DNA of 64,000 nt. Source: Sinohyriopsis cumingii (Eukaryota; Mollusca; Bivalvia; Unionida; Unionidae). Within the stretch, counting starts at the first letter, position 1. Every line of letters begins with the position of its first letter. The translations under genes and the position numbers were made by a program. The stretch is from assembly GCA_028554795.2 (NCBI GenBank), contig CM068830.1, forward strand, positions 111,427,214 to 111,491,213. The letters are read 5' to 3'. This document shows, piece by piece, positions 44,640-55,559 of the stretch. Under the pieces are notes generated by a model that had not been told where the DNA came from, did not search any database, and saw only the letters and a list, made by a program, of their open reading frames with translations.

Positions 44640-45541
44640 CTTTCACCACCAACGAAATGAAGTCTCAGAATGAATAAATAATTGTTCCATCAATAATATT
44701 TTAACATTGAGTATAATGACACAAAAATTAAATAGTAATACAATATTAGTAGCAACAAGCTAGGTAACTACTTCATTACTCTACCGGAAATATCAGCTTG
44801 ACAAAGTTATATCACTTCAACAATAACGAAATAGTATCTTTTGTTTATATTTCTTAGAGTATGCTGATTTGGTTATATTGTTTGCGACAAGGTATATTGA
44901 ATACCTGTAAATATCAAAATATTTGCCAGCTGCATATGTGAAATTCTATTTCTTTTGTGTGCCTGTCTCTACATTTGTAGATACAACGGCTTTGGCTCTC
45001 TCATCATTTCAGACAGTCTTATGAAATTTACGATTCTTGCTTTGTGTAATTACTTATAAATTCTATAATGAGTTATCGAGATTTTGTCCATCAATATGAT
45101 CAATCACAAGACTGTCTTTGATTACCCCTTGCAAACATTCGTACATGAATTTATGACAAAGATATATTTTATTTCCCCTGGTATTGAATATAAGATACCC
45201 AGTATTAGTGACAGCGCAGACTGGGTTTTCTTTAGTCGAGAGTGCCTGATTGCACTATCATTGGATGCTTCATAATTGTTGATGATAGGTTGTTTCACAA
45301 ATTCTTTTTGCTCCATTTATATATAATATTATTTGTCTAAATGATTATTTGAAAATCAAGCAATATAATCTGCATTTCTTATGACCTTGTCATTATTATC
45401 AGTATTAATTTTTTTGTCATATCTTTTCAGCTCTCAGTATTTTTTACCACCACATTGTACACACAACTGTTTTTCCTCTAAGCACAAACACCACATTTTA
45501 AACAAGGTTTAGATCCAAAACTCTCTCTCCGTACACTTTGT
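44640..45541 (-). mobile_element. Polinton fragment C (copy of the HNH end of element A)
   Basis: The whole stretch is collinear with 12120-13040 in the same orientation, including non-coding parts such as CAATTCCTCTACTGGAGATAT-like and AAATATCAAAATA blocks. An HNH remnant lies at about 44970-45316 (MEQKEFVKQPIINNYEASND; later CLVIDHI-like codons) and a Cys-rich protein remnant at 45430-45540. Similarity ends sharply at about 45541 inside the zinc protein. A partial tandem copy of the left part is seen at 44395-44480. Confidence 0.75.
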
Positions 45542-46421
45542 CCTGGATCTTGACACTACTGGTCCCTGCTGGTTACTTGGGTCTATAGAGGTTACTGTCT
45601 TGGGTCATCAGTTACACTTAGTTTACAGTTAGAGCCAAAAAGGATGGGATGCACAGTTTGGAACTTAGAGTGTGGTTAAGCATCCATATTAGAACTCCTG
45701 CAGTTATAATGGATAGTTCCGACCTGTCAGTCAAACTGGGCACATTGACCAGTCAAAAGTAGGTATCGATTTCACTGCGTACTTACTCGTTGCTATCCAC
45801 CATATTTGCTCAGAAACATGAGACTACGCTTGATTACTTTTGTATTACATTGCAAAGGAATGTGAAATATTACACAGAAGAGCACTGAAAATTTATCAGA
45901 TTAATGGTTTACCGTTGTACATGGGGCACATGAGATGCAGACTGTCATTATTATGAAAGGATTCGAGAGGGATTTAAAAAAAAAAAATTCTCAAACCAAA
46001 CACCAACATGAAATATATATGTGTTGGAAGTGATGCATTATTTATAATCATGTTTAATATATAAATACACAAAACTGTTTGTAAATAATGATAGTATTTG
46101 TTGTACTTGTGAAAATGTTGAATAAAATTTTATGCTAATTATATGGTTAAATTAAAATTTTATATCTTATTGAATCCATAATATTACATCCAGTACAGAA
46201 GCTTTGTGTACACGTGTTGTTTATGTTTGTACTTTTATTGCCTCGGTTTATTTTTCTTTTAACAATTGTTTAGAATATTGGAATCCTGCATCATGTTTCA
46301 TTAGTGCTGATTTGATTAAAATTTTCAAACTTGGGCATTGATATGTAACTAGTGTCAAGTCAACAAAACACCACCCTAAACTTTAAATTCTGGATTGTCC
46401 CTAATCCTATTCATATATGTG

Positions 46422-46511
<90 letters not shown>

Positions 46512-46771
46512 CATGTATATATATATAATTATGAAGTTGGATTTTGAAATCAGTTATCTCAAAATTTAAATTTAATTATTTTGAATACTTTTTTCATTAT
46601 GCAAGGTTTTCCAGAAATATTTTAAATTTATGAAGAGGTGAAATAGCAATAAAACATGTATTTTTTCTTTAATAGGCTGGGACAATATCCTCTCATTGAT
46701 ATATAGTTTGTCCTTTTGACTTTAAATAACACTAATCTCTTACAAATTACTGATAAACACCTGCAATATGT
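45542..46771. other. non-coding DNA with microsatellite
   Basis: No gene is supported. A (CT)n(AT)n compound repeat lies at about 46428-46528. Confidence 0.45.
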
Positions 46772-46784
46772 TATAACATCAATG

Positions 46785-47106
46785 ACAATGACTGCTCCGG
46801 TGGCCTAGTGGTTAGAGCGTCCGCCTCAGATGTGGGAGGTCGTAGGTTCGATCCTCGGCCAAGTCATACTAATGACTTACAAAAGTGGTACTAACAGCTT
46901 GGCGCTCAGCATTAAGAGGTTAGTGTTAGGACTGGTCAGTCTGGTGTCAGAATAATGTGACTGGGTGGGACATCATACTACATGTCTGTGGCATGATGCC
47001 CCAGTGCTAGATATCACTATAAACTGTCACACTGCAGAAATCGTAGCAATATGACTGAAAAATTGTTAAAGCGACATTAAAAGTCTAAAACTCACATCAC
47101 ATCACA
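46785..47106 (+). mobile_element. tRNA-derived SINE, full length
   Basis: Third copy of the family, with TGGCCTAGTGGTTAGAGCG and GGTTCGATCCT, the AGCATTAAGAGGTTAGTG body and an ACATCACATCACA tail. The flanks TATAACATCAATG (46772-46784) and TATAACATCAACG (47107-47119) are the target duplication, with one mismatch. Confidence 0.85.
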
Positions 47107-47689
47107 TATAACATCAACGTAGTAAATTAAACAAATCACACTAACTAGCGAACAAAGGTCGAAGCAGATGCAAATATATCCCGTCAACATGGTTTCACTT
47201 ATTTCTTTGTGTCTTTATTATTTCCTTCTTTTTAAAGACATTATGATAAATGATCATTGTACATGGATCAGATATAATTTAAATTTACTGGTTTATCAAT
47301 GATACCCTTAGGAATGTTTCATCTTTGCATCTGAGGAGACATGTTACCGCGGCGTAAAGAAGTACATTTCCTTCATTTATTCAGGCAACTTGCTATAAAG
47401 TGTTTGTTTATTTATTTAACTTTATTATCTGTTTAACTAAACATAATTAAATTATTAATTATAGATATCAAAATACATGTTTTCATCTTGTATGCGAGTT
47501 ATATATTATGATATAAATGTAATGGGTACATAACAAAAGCTTTATTATAATTTTTTAAACGTACTAAGGCCATACTTGAAAATCTGATAAGTAATAAGTA
47601 TGCATAACTTGGCAAGAACAGAAACATTTTGATAATTTGTCCTATTCTAGAACAATTTTATCTTCTAGTTTATCATGGTGATCTTTCTT

Positions 47690-47975
47690 GCACATAGATC
47701 ACCACCAACATGTTGTAACTCATGACTTGAATTTCGCCATCAAAAATACTATTTTCATCAATATATCTTTGTGTGTAGTAATGCAGGCTTTTCTTTAATG
47801 CACGATCTGAAAGAATCTTGCAGTCAGGTAAGAATGTCTCAGAAATATTGTCAAAAATATTTTCGAATAAATCTGTTGCTGATGCTACTGGATCTGCCGT
47901 TTTAGCTTGTGAGCCACAGCAACAGTAATTAACTGGGTGGAGCTTAACATTAAAAATCAGAACTGTCCATCATGT
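47690..47975 (-). other. open frame without start, possible coding fragment
   Basis: About 95 codons are open on the - strand with no usable upstream Met. The frame contains a CCCG cluster followed by ATDLFENIFDNISETFLPD, RALKKSLHYYTQRYIDE and a hydrophobic end before TGA. Composition looks protein-like, with amphipathic helices. No family is recognised. It may be an exon of an unknown gene or a transposon remnant. Confidence 0.3.
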
Positions 47976-48707
47976 TTGATGTCAACGATCATGCCTCTCT
48001 TTCATAAATATTTTCGATTGATGTTCTTCTTTACAGATAAATGAAGTTAGATGCAAGGATTTTTAGAATTGTCCAGTTTGCTTCATGTATTATCAGTTAA
48101 TGGGCAGACAGGTTAACTGTGCAGCAGACAGACTGTTTATTGACAATGTGCTATATTAATGTTGGTGCTTAGTCTGCTCTCATTGGCTGTATTTTGTTCA
48201 CTTTCAAGTGTCATCACATGTGACCAGTTACTGACAAGTATTTAAAAACTAGAAATCATAAATGTGTGTAAGATGGTGTGGTTGGGGTTATACTACCATT
48301 AATACTTGCAATGAGCAAAAGTAACTGAACAAATATGAGGGCTGTAGTTACAAGCATGGTTCTAGTACGGTCAAGACATATTTAACAATTAGCATAATCC
48401 CAGTGCAATAATTCCCAAACCATAGTACGAGATTGATTTTGTAAAAGTTTGGAGAATATTATTTCAGTTTCTGTTCTTGCAATACTAGAATGAATGCTGC
48501 ATAGTGCAATGGCCAACTGTTCTTTAAGCCAAATGAATAATTTTGACTATTTGTTTATGCGTTTTTACATTTCATTTACGTCACAGTTTCATGCCATATT
48601 TCTCCTGGACTAATTTTCTTTTATTTTTTAATATAGTTTTGTTATTATGTTAATTTTTCATCATCTGTGGCTGTCTCCTCTATGTATTAAGAGGCAACTA
48701 ATGAATG

Positions 48708-48890
48708 CAGGAGCTGCAGTGGATTAATGGTTAATGTGCTAGACTCTGATCAAAATGGTGTGTTCAGATCCTGTTGTCAGATCAATCTGGGTTGGCTAAT
48801 GTAGTTTACCCTTGCCTTGGGCAAGGTACATTACTCCAATTCAATAATCAACTGGTGTTGCTGTGCCATGAAAAACATCCCAGTCCATAT
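48708..48890 (+). mobile_element. old tRNA-derived SINE of a second family
   Basis: TGGATTAATGGTTAATGTGCTAGAC resembles a tRNA A box and GTGTTCAGATCCTG a B box. A CCTTGCCTTGGGCAAGGTACATTACTCCAATTC body block follows, of the type shared by several invertebrate SINEs. No clear duplication was found. Confidence 0.5.
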
Positions 48891-50059
48891 TGATTTTACC
48901 TATTTTACTGACAAAAATAATTCTGCCAATAAAGCATGATTGGTATGTGAAGTTCTTGCATGTAATCAAACTCTTCCAAGATCTTAATGATATGAAACTA
49001 TTGACCATTTGTTTAAATTCAAATTCACATGAAAAATTAGTTTTTGTTCATTATCAAATACATTCAACATTTTGATCACATAAGCATTTCTGCTAAATTA
49101 GATCAAAATATTATTTTCCTCAGCAATAGAGTCCATATAGTATTTGCAAGGTTAGCCACTCAGCTGTAGAATTTGAGAATTACTTTGCATGAATATTGCT
49201 CACAAAATTCTCCTGTCATATCTTGGTGAGATAAACCTATTACCAAGTTTGAACAAATTCATGAAAAATAGTTTTAAGAGCAGTCGCAAGCATGGCCATT
49301 GAGATGTAGGATCACCGCATGATGTGCAGAAGTTTTGCTTATAGCACTGTCATATAGCATGTTGATGGCTTAAGTATACAATTCAACAAGTCAGATCTCA
49401 ATTGAATCAGAAACACAGTTGTGCAAGTCATAATCAACTCTGCAAGGTCACTCAGTGGAGATCGATTATATAATCCCAATGACTATGTTTGATCAAAATC
49501 GAATCAGTAATACAGTTTCATGTGGTTAGAACCTTATGCAGTTCAAAGCATAATCACCTATTTAATCTAGCTCTCATTGATAAAAGCTTTTATTCCATGT
49601 TTAGTCAAACTGCATGACATGTATACAGATTGCATACGTTGTGGTAACATGCTGAATCGGGTGGAAGATCACCTCATTATTATACATGGATAACACTCAT
49701 CAAACTTGTATGAGCTCTTAATGATATTAGTCTATATTGTGGAAATATGGCTCTGAGACTGGTCAATCTGATGAAAGTAGTACATGAAATGGGGGTTCTG
49801 GCTCACCTAGCTCACTGCATGGTTTAGGTCGGTGAGTATCCCATTCAAACCTACTACTATGTTATGTGGTTTCTGGCTCACTGCATGTTCCAATTCTTCT
49901 GTGGTTTTGGCTCACTTGTTCCCTGCAAACTATTTTGTGCGATAATGTCCATGTGCGAGTGTGTGAATACCATCGTTGGAATAGCATTTATCGTCGAAGG
50001 AGCATAGTCCTTTTTTGTTGATGAGCATGGTGGTGAGATGATGTCATTGTAGTCAGAAA
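48891..50059. other. non-coding DNA with degenerate repeats
   Basis: Several loosely repeated phrases (GATCAAAAT, GAATCAG, ATAATCA) with roughly 120-140 bp spacing resemble the intronic repeats at 26.3-26.9 kb. GGTTTTGGCTCACTTG and GGTTTCTGGCTCACTGCATG repeats lie near 49790-49930. No gene was recognised. Confidence 0.35.
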
Positions 50060-51720
50060 GTGAAGGTCTGTAATGATTGATGGTGGCAATGCAACTGATG
50101 ACAGGTTTTGTTTTACTCTGGCTTTTTTCTTGATAGTATTATTTTCAAGCATGATTCAACACATTTTGGATCGAAGTTCTATGAATTCTGTGATAGGTAT
50201 TCCAGAAGTTTCATCTTTGAACATTCCCAGTTTCTATTTATTTTATTTGCAGTGAAATGGGTGTGTTTCTGGATAATCTCTAAGATCAAATAGATCTCAG
50301 TGTTGATAGAGATATGCTTAGATGTTGCCAGAGTGAATTTCATAAAAGAAGCGAATCTGTATCCATCATGAGTAGCCTGGTTTTATCTCCATAGTGTCAT
50401 TTGATGAAGTCGTAATGAAACTCAAGCATGAGCATTTTGGACAGATCAAGAATGGCTGGACTGACTTAGATGGCTTGATTGAGCAAGAGATGTGTTTTTC
50501 TGGATTCAATAGCGAAAAGTTCTTCGTCAAAGATTTTCATGCTGATGAAGGCATTGTTGACCACCAGCTTATCTTGTCGTCGTTGGTTATTGACAATTTC
50601 GATTTTCTTTGTGCTTCTGATGTTTTTCATGGTTTTTCCGAAGACTTATTCATGAGTTTAACAAAATTCTCACCGAAGTCCGTAGTGGCTTTGGCTCATT
50701 GGGTATTGAAGTCGATGTAGGATTGTATCCATGGGGATTTTTCCAGCTTGAGAGCTCGATGAACTTGTTTAGGAAGGATTCCATGCTGAAGAGCTTGTTC
50801 AAGCAGTCGATGATGTATTTTGTAGTGGGTTTTATGATGGATATTGGGTATGAGTTTTTTATATATTGGCATCTCCGATCTGAATTTGGTTTTTTATTGG
50901 AGTTGTGGAGAAAGCTTGGAGAGTGCCATGAGAAGTGGGTCAGCACAGAAGGGATAATCGTTATGATCATCATGGAGATTTGGATGCTTCAGATCAATTT
51001 CCACGAAATGGCCCCAGTCATTCTGATATCCTGGTTGTCTTTCCTGGAGGAACTGTTCTCTGGTGCTCCAGTGAAAATCACCTGTGGAAAAAGATTGTAA
51101 CATGGCGTAATCATAGAGATTATTTGAAGAAAAATAGAGGATGTATGAGGAGGAATGCGTGCGATAATAGTTTTTCATGTCTTTGCTGTTGGTTACGGCA
51201 TGTTTTTAGCGGATGGTGCAGGTGCCTCCTCTAATCATACACTCCGTGAACATCAACATGTCTGGATCTTTGAAGAGCTCAAGCTATACGCTTGACTTCC
51301 TTGGGAAGGACATCCCAGGAGAGACCGGGTGATGAGAAATACCAGAGTACATCGAGTTGATAATGATTTGGACACATGTGTCTGAAATTTTCATCCATGA
51401 GTAGAAGTAAGTCCGTTTTCAGGTACAGGTCGTGATAGTCGCTGAGAGTGTGACACCCTTGTTCGTTCCATATCTTGTTCGGATACTGATACTCTTCTTC
51501 AATGATATGGAAGAGATGTAAGCGAGAACAGGATGTATCAAAAGCAGGTAATGAGGCTTCAACGAATCTGGACCACCCGTCGATGTACTAGTAGAGAACA
51601 ACTCCTTTTCACTGTAGGAGAAGAGCATGAGGTCCAAATTCCTTTTCAAGATTCTTGAACTTAGGGCATGTTTTAGCGAGGTTATCAAAAAACTAGCTGT
51701 GAGATTACCCATGCGAAGTC
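50060..51720 (-). pseudogene. DNA polymerase B, DNA_pol_B_2 (protein-primed type)
   Basis: The - strand carries a family-B polymerase of the kind used by viruses and selfish linear DNAs. In order: a SRFVEASLPAF-like start near 51560; YHDLYLKTDLLLLMD near 51430 (exonuclease region); LDVLWYFSSPGLSWDVLPKE near 51330; and YILYFSSNNLYDYAM near 51125 (motif A region, normally DxxNLY). HFVEIDLKHPNLHDDHNDYP lies near 50980, then KLIPNIHHKTHYKIHH, VHRALKLEKSPWIQSYIDFN (motif B region) near 50720, and LLMMDTDSLL (motif C) near 50310. ITEFIELRSKMC near 50175 closes the domain. Stops and frameshifts are scattered. Its sequence type differs from both Polinton polymerases in the window. Confidence 0.85.
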
Positions 51721-51724
51721 TTAT

Positions 51725-52330
51725 CAAACATCAATTAATACTCAAACATGTTCTTGCCATGTATACGTACAGACGAAGATATAATCTACGAAGCTGTCAA
51801 CATTTTCCATACAATTTCACAGCTTACGCACAAGACAAACGCACAACGCATCGGCGTTGAATAAACCGAAAGGCATGGTTTTAGATTCATATAGACCTTT
51901 AGGAGTCGCGAATGCAGTTAATATGAACGTATTATCAGCGATTGGTTCCTGCCAGTATCCTTTTGTAAGATCCAATTTCGAAATGTATAGGTGTCCTGCT
52001 AGTTTCGAGAATAAGTTCTCCATGTAAATGCAAAAACGGTTTGTCCCGTCTTTCTTTCCGACTAATACAACGGGAACGAATATGCGGAACTGGAAGGTGC
52101 GATCACTCCTTTGATCTAACATTTTCTCCACTTCGTTGATCGTCTCCCTCGCATTAAATGGTATTGGATATCCTTTAATTCTGATGGACTCGGATGTGTT
52201 TGACTTTATCCTGTATTGAATTAATCCAGTAAGGCCTGGTCCGTCCCTAAACACATTAGGATATTTAGACAAAACCGCCATAATCTGTGTACGCTGACCC
52301 TCGTGTAAATCCGGGCACACACTAATCTGG
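51725..52330 (-). pseudogene. Ty3/Gypsy-type reverse transcriptase
   Basis: The open frame (52320 to 51817) starts with a pre-RT segment (YPNVFRDGPGLTGLIQYRIK), then PVVLVGKKDGTNRFCIYMEN, YISKLDLTKGYWQEP (catalytic motif A, LDLTKGYWQ) and TMPFGLFNA. The FVDY remnant of the YVDD box lies near 51790 in another frame. The RT is cut near 51725, where the DNA_pol_B_2 sequence begins; RNase H is absent. Confidence 0.85.
52322..52330. repeat. 9-bp target-site duplication, left copy
   Basis: CTAATCTGG recurs exactly at 52885-52893 on the other side of the MITE. Confidence 0.8.
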
Positions 52331-52884
52331 GGGTGTTACGAAACACCCAAATCCACACCAAATCCACCCAAATCCACACCCTAGTGCAATCTTTCGACTT
52401 TAATCTCAAAATATCAATCCGTGTTGTTGAAAGGTTGAGCGTGACCTTAGAATAGATATTTTGTTGAACATGTGGCTCTGATTTTTGTATAGAAATAGAA
52501 CAGTGAAGAATTAAAGCATATAATTAAAACTATACAACAGTATATAATATGTGTATGTATCTTATTAAGTACGTCTTCATGCCTGCCTATACGAACGTCT
52601 TCCATACTGGCAAATATGTCATATCAATATTAAACAACCACCGAATTTGACAAATATGATACCAATTTATAGGTTTCTCGTCAGTCTAAATAGACCTAAC
52701 CCAATAGAACTATGTAAAACTGCACAATAAAAAAATAATTCGATTTGTGGAAAAAGATTTGTTTTTTTAAAAAAAATTTAAAACATGGGGGGAGGGGAGG
52801 TACCGTTGCAATTTAGAGATGAGACGACAGACAAAATGCGATTTGGTGTGGATTTGGTGCGGATTTGGGTGTTTCGTAACACCG
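52331..52884. mobile_element. 554-bp MITE with long terminal inverted repeats
   Basis: The left end GGGTGTTACGAAACACCCAA continues into repeated AATCCACACC/AATCCACCC phrases. The right end is its inverted copy, TTGGGTGTTTCGTAACACC, preceded by the same repeats. A 9-bp duplication flanks it. TIR length and 8-9 bp duplication suit Merlin or Mutator-like elements; no transposase is present. It is nested in the Gypsy pol gene between integrase and RT. Confidence 0.8.
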
Positions 52885-53290
52885 CTAATCTGGCCAGACC
52901 TTCTTTTCGTACGTCGATTGGGTATTCAAGGGCCATTTCAGTACTAAACACAAATTCTGGTTCGTCACACGATTGATCTAATATGACCGCAGTACATTCT
53001 ACATTAAGGACCCATTTATAAACTGTTTGAACATGTCTTTCTATGTAAAGTTTCAGCATATTGGCGTTAAAGTATTGGACCTACCTTCCATGGCAATGAT
53101 GTAGTCCATTTCGCCCTTAACCTGTTTGACTTCGTACAGTCCTCTCCATTGGACTAACAGCTTGTTTTTATTTGTAGGGAGAAGCACCAAGACGAGATCG
53201 CCTACATCAGATTTCTTACTTCGCGTACCGCGGTCATAATACTTCGCCTACTTGCGGTTAAATTTCGCGAGCTTGTCTCGTGTCATCTGA
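52885..53290 (-). pseudogene. Gypsy-type integrase C-terminal domain and linker
   Basis: Reading on -, a basic tail (RDKLAKFNRK) leads to VGDLVLVLLPTNKNKLLVQW and RGLYEVKQVKGEMDYII, the SH3-like C-terminal module of Gypsy integrases. A linker with LKLYIERHVQTVYKWVL and an acidic DEPEFVF stretch follows. Its direct neighbour downstream, after the MITE, is the RT. The order is therefore integrase then RT, the reverse of ordinary Gypsy elements and characteristic of Gmr1-type elements. Confidence 0.7.
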
Positions 53291-53393
53291 CACGTATTAT
53301 GCCTTTCCAGCCAGTATACCACGTAATGGCTGTGGTAGTGGAATTAGTGGTAGTATTAGTGTTCTGCCTTCAGGCTCTACCTCACACTGAGGT

Positions 53394-53678
53394 CTAATCA
53401 TGAGGTAAGGTAGGATCCTTTATTTCTTCTTTTCCATCTCTTCTTTCTCTTGCCTCTTCTTCAAATCCGGCTTCCCCATGGATAGCCAACTCATTCAGCA
53501 GCATCCTGGCATTCCCCAGGTGCATTTGGAGTTCTAAACGTTTGTTAATATACTCGTGTTGATAGGTCAACGTTGGGTAGCCAGACTGACGGACGCTACA
53601 CTTTATAACCCTGAAGCACGGACGTGAAGGAAAACACCCTTTTACACAAATACAAACAATACCCACACTACAATCCAA
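53394..53678 (-). CDS. hypothetical coiled-coil protein of element D
   Basis: The C-terminal two thirds (TYQHEYINKRLELQMHLGNA, then RMLLNELAIHGEAGFEEEAR) form a strongly helical, charged segment ending in Lys/Asp-rich residues. It is the last gene before the junction with the Gypsy relic. No family is recognised. A virion or scaffold role is only suggested by position near protease and capsid genes. Confidence 0.4.
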   Translation of the reverse strand: MDCSVGIVCICVKGCFPSRPCFRVIKCSVRQSGYPTLTYQHEYINKRLELQMHLGNARMLLNELAIHGEAGFEEEARERRDGKEEIKDPTLPHD

Positions 53679-53827
53679 AACATGGAACGCGCGGACCTAA
53701 AAGAAACATGTTCACTGTTTTCTTACTAACACAATTTATTACCATCGAGACACACAACCCTAAAACAAACAAAGACACTGACTATCTTACAAAGTCGGGT
53801 AAACAAAAGGTTTATAGGCACAATTTT

Positions 53828-54355
53828 TTACCTACAGACAAGCGCAAATAAACAAATGTTTGGCAATTTGACTATATCTTTTCTAGATTTTTGAGGTAGA
53901 ACTGAAAAGGTCTGTTTTGTTTGGGGTTGTGGAAATCTCTTATCGTATAAGATTGTGACGCCGTCTGTCTGCAACCTTTCCGACAGGATTGGGTATACTT
54001 CTTCGGAAAGAGAAGGAGAATTCTTTAGTGTCCACACGGCAGTCTAAAACGTCCGTGCCTGGTTTCTGTTCTTGTTGCTGCTATTCTCTTGCTGTTTCTG
54101 AAGTCTGTACTTCTCGGTTCATTCTTCTTGATCCTTTTGTATTTCTTCTTGAAAAACCTCTTCTATCAGGCCTTGTGCCACTTTCAACATCCCGACATTT
54201 TCAATCTCTTCAGGCTTTGGCATCAGGTTTTGTATGACATGATGCAAATCTAAATGTGCTTCGTTAACCTCTGCTAGTCTTGAAGACATCTTCACAGGTT
54301 GACGCATTAACAATTGATGGTCAGACTGGAAACCACCTCGCTTTATATGTCTCAA
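53828..54355 (-). pseudogene. hypothetical element D gene(s), helical
   Basis: Two frames (54355-54119 and 54037-53828) contain helical stretches (SRLAEVNEAHLDLHHVIQNL; LIEEVFQEEIQKDQEE) and a basic segment (PQTKQTFSVLPQKSRKDIVK). A frameshift probably separates parts of one gene. Function not recognised. Confidence 0.35.
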
Positions 54356-54715
54356 ACGCGGACGGGATAGAAAATATCTCTACAATTTTGTGGTAGAAAC
54401 GCTATAGCTCATCTCATGGTGAGGGATAGAAAGAAGTCAAGCAGCAAAGATAGTGATAACAACTTTTTAAAACAAACCATCGACAATCCTTTCTTTATAA
54501 CATTTTTATTCAACCAACAAACCATTAGCAAACAAAAACATCAACACATTTTTTTCAGATAACAAATCTTTGACAAGGTTGGAGGTCATCTGGCAATTGA
54601 TGTACACTACGTTTCCTCGGTAAAAACAAGAGATATCCATAATGGTCACAAAACCGCCTAACGAGTTTTTCATCGTTTCTAGAAGAGTCACGATCAAACT
54701 AAGTCACTAAATGTT

Positions 54716-55018
54716 CTAAGGGATAGCCAAGATTGCGTTGATCAAGAAATGCACACAATATTGTCCATACGCTAGGAAATCTGTTCCTTGTAATTTAACA
54801 TTATAGAAGCGAGGCGTCTGGTCATTTATTCTCATAAAGGCGATGATTTCGTCTTCTAAAGGCGGCAATCCATACGAATCAAAATATTCCACACAGGCAT
54901 CGTCGTTAAAGTAGAAGTCTTCCCATTGGGTTTCTGGGAGATGACTGTCGTCCGTGTTGATAACATAAGCTTGATGGTCTTTAATTTTGTGATGAGCAAG
55001 TTCATCCTTAGCGCACAT
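54716..55018 (-). CDS. adenain-like cysteine protease of element D
   Basis: A 100-codon open frame has the order expected for adenovirus-type maturation proteases. AYVINTDDSHLPETQWEDFY (substrate-binding loop) comes first, then EYFDSYGLPP (acidic residue of the triad), NVKLQG (oxyanion-hole Gln) and AYGQYCVHFL (nucleophilic Cys). At the usual catalytic His position (GTHWVAFY-type box) the frame has Gln in ETQWEDFY, so the enzyme is probably inactive unless the alignment is shifted. Element D's capsid gene lies upstream. Confidence 0.7.
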   Translation of the reverse strand: MCAKDELAHHKIKDHQAYVINTDDSHLPETQWEDFYFNDDACVEYFDSYGLPPLEDEIIAFMRINDQTPRFYNVKLQGTDFLAYGQYCVHFLINAILAIP

Positions 55019-55149
55019 GATAGGATTCTAACAAGCGGTGTACGAACTGTTTTTCAAAAGACAATACAGTTCCCAGGTATCTATTTTGTTTTGCTTTTTC
55101 TTTTTTCACAGGTAATGATAAGTTACGAATTCAATCCTTAAATTTTATT

Positions 55150-55555
55150 GAAAATCTATGTCAAGTAAGCGTCTCTTTGCTTCGTCTCCGTACCCTGTGC
55201 CAAGAGAGATTCAATGCGATGGATCTCTAGAGCATTCATTGGAGAGGAGGAAAGATCACGCAAGTCTTTATACCACTGATGCAATACGGCTTCTTACGAG
55301 ATGGGGTCCCATGTGTTATCCAGATACTTGTCCAATTTTTCTTCTTGATTCATCATCAGACATGTATCGTGTTTAATTTGACTGAGATGATCGTCTTGGT
55401 CAACCCAGTAATTTTTTCTGCCAGGTGTTTGGCAAAACAGGAGATTTAATCTAGTTCTTTTTCTGATCATCTGAAAATTACCAACACCTCTTGGTCTATC
55501 ATTTGGTTCTGCTTCCACGATATCCTCCTATTCCATTTCCAAACAGGCCCCACCA
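55150..55555 (-). pseudogene. hypothetical frame between capsid protein and protease
   Basis: A 74-codon frame (MEAEPNDRPRGVGNFQMIRK start) continues into broken frames. It contains KYLDNTWDPIS and basic patches. No recognisable domain; it may be the 3' continuation of a structural gene. Confidence 0.3.
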
Positions 55556-55559
55556 TTTA

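Noticed and set aside
50394..51234. Several + strand open frames (for example 50394-50720, 50699-51100)
   Set aside because: They are shadows of the - strand DNA_pol_B_2 polymerase, whose motifs are collinear across the whole stretch.
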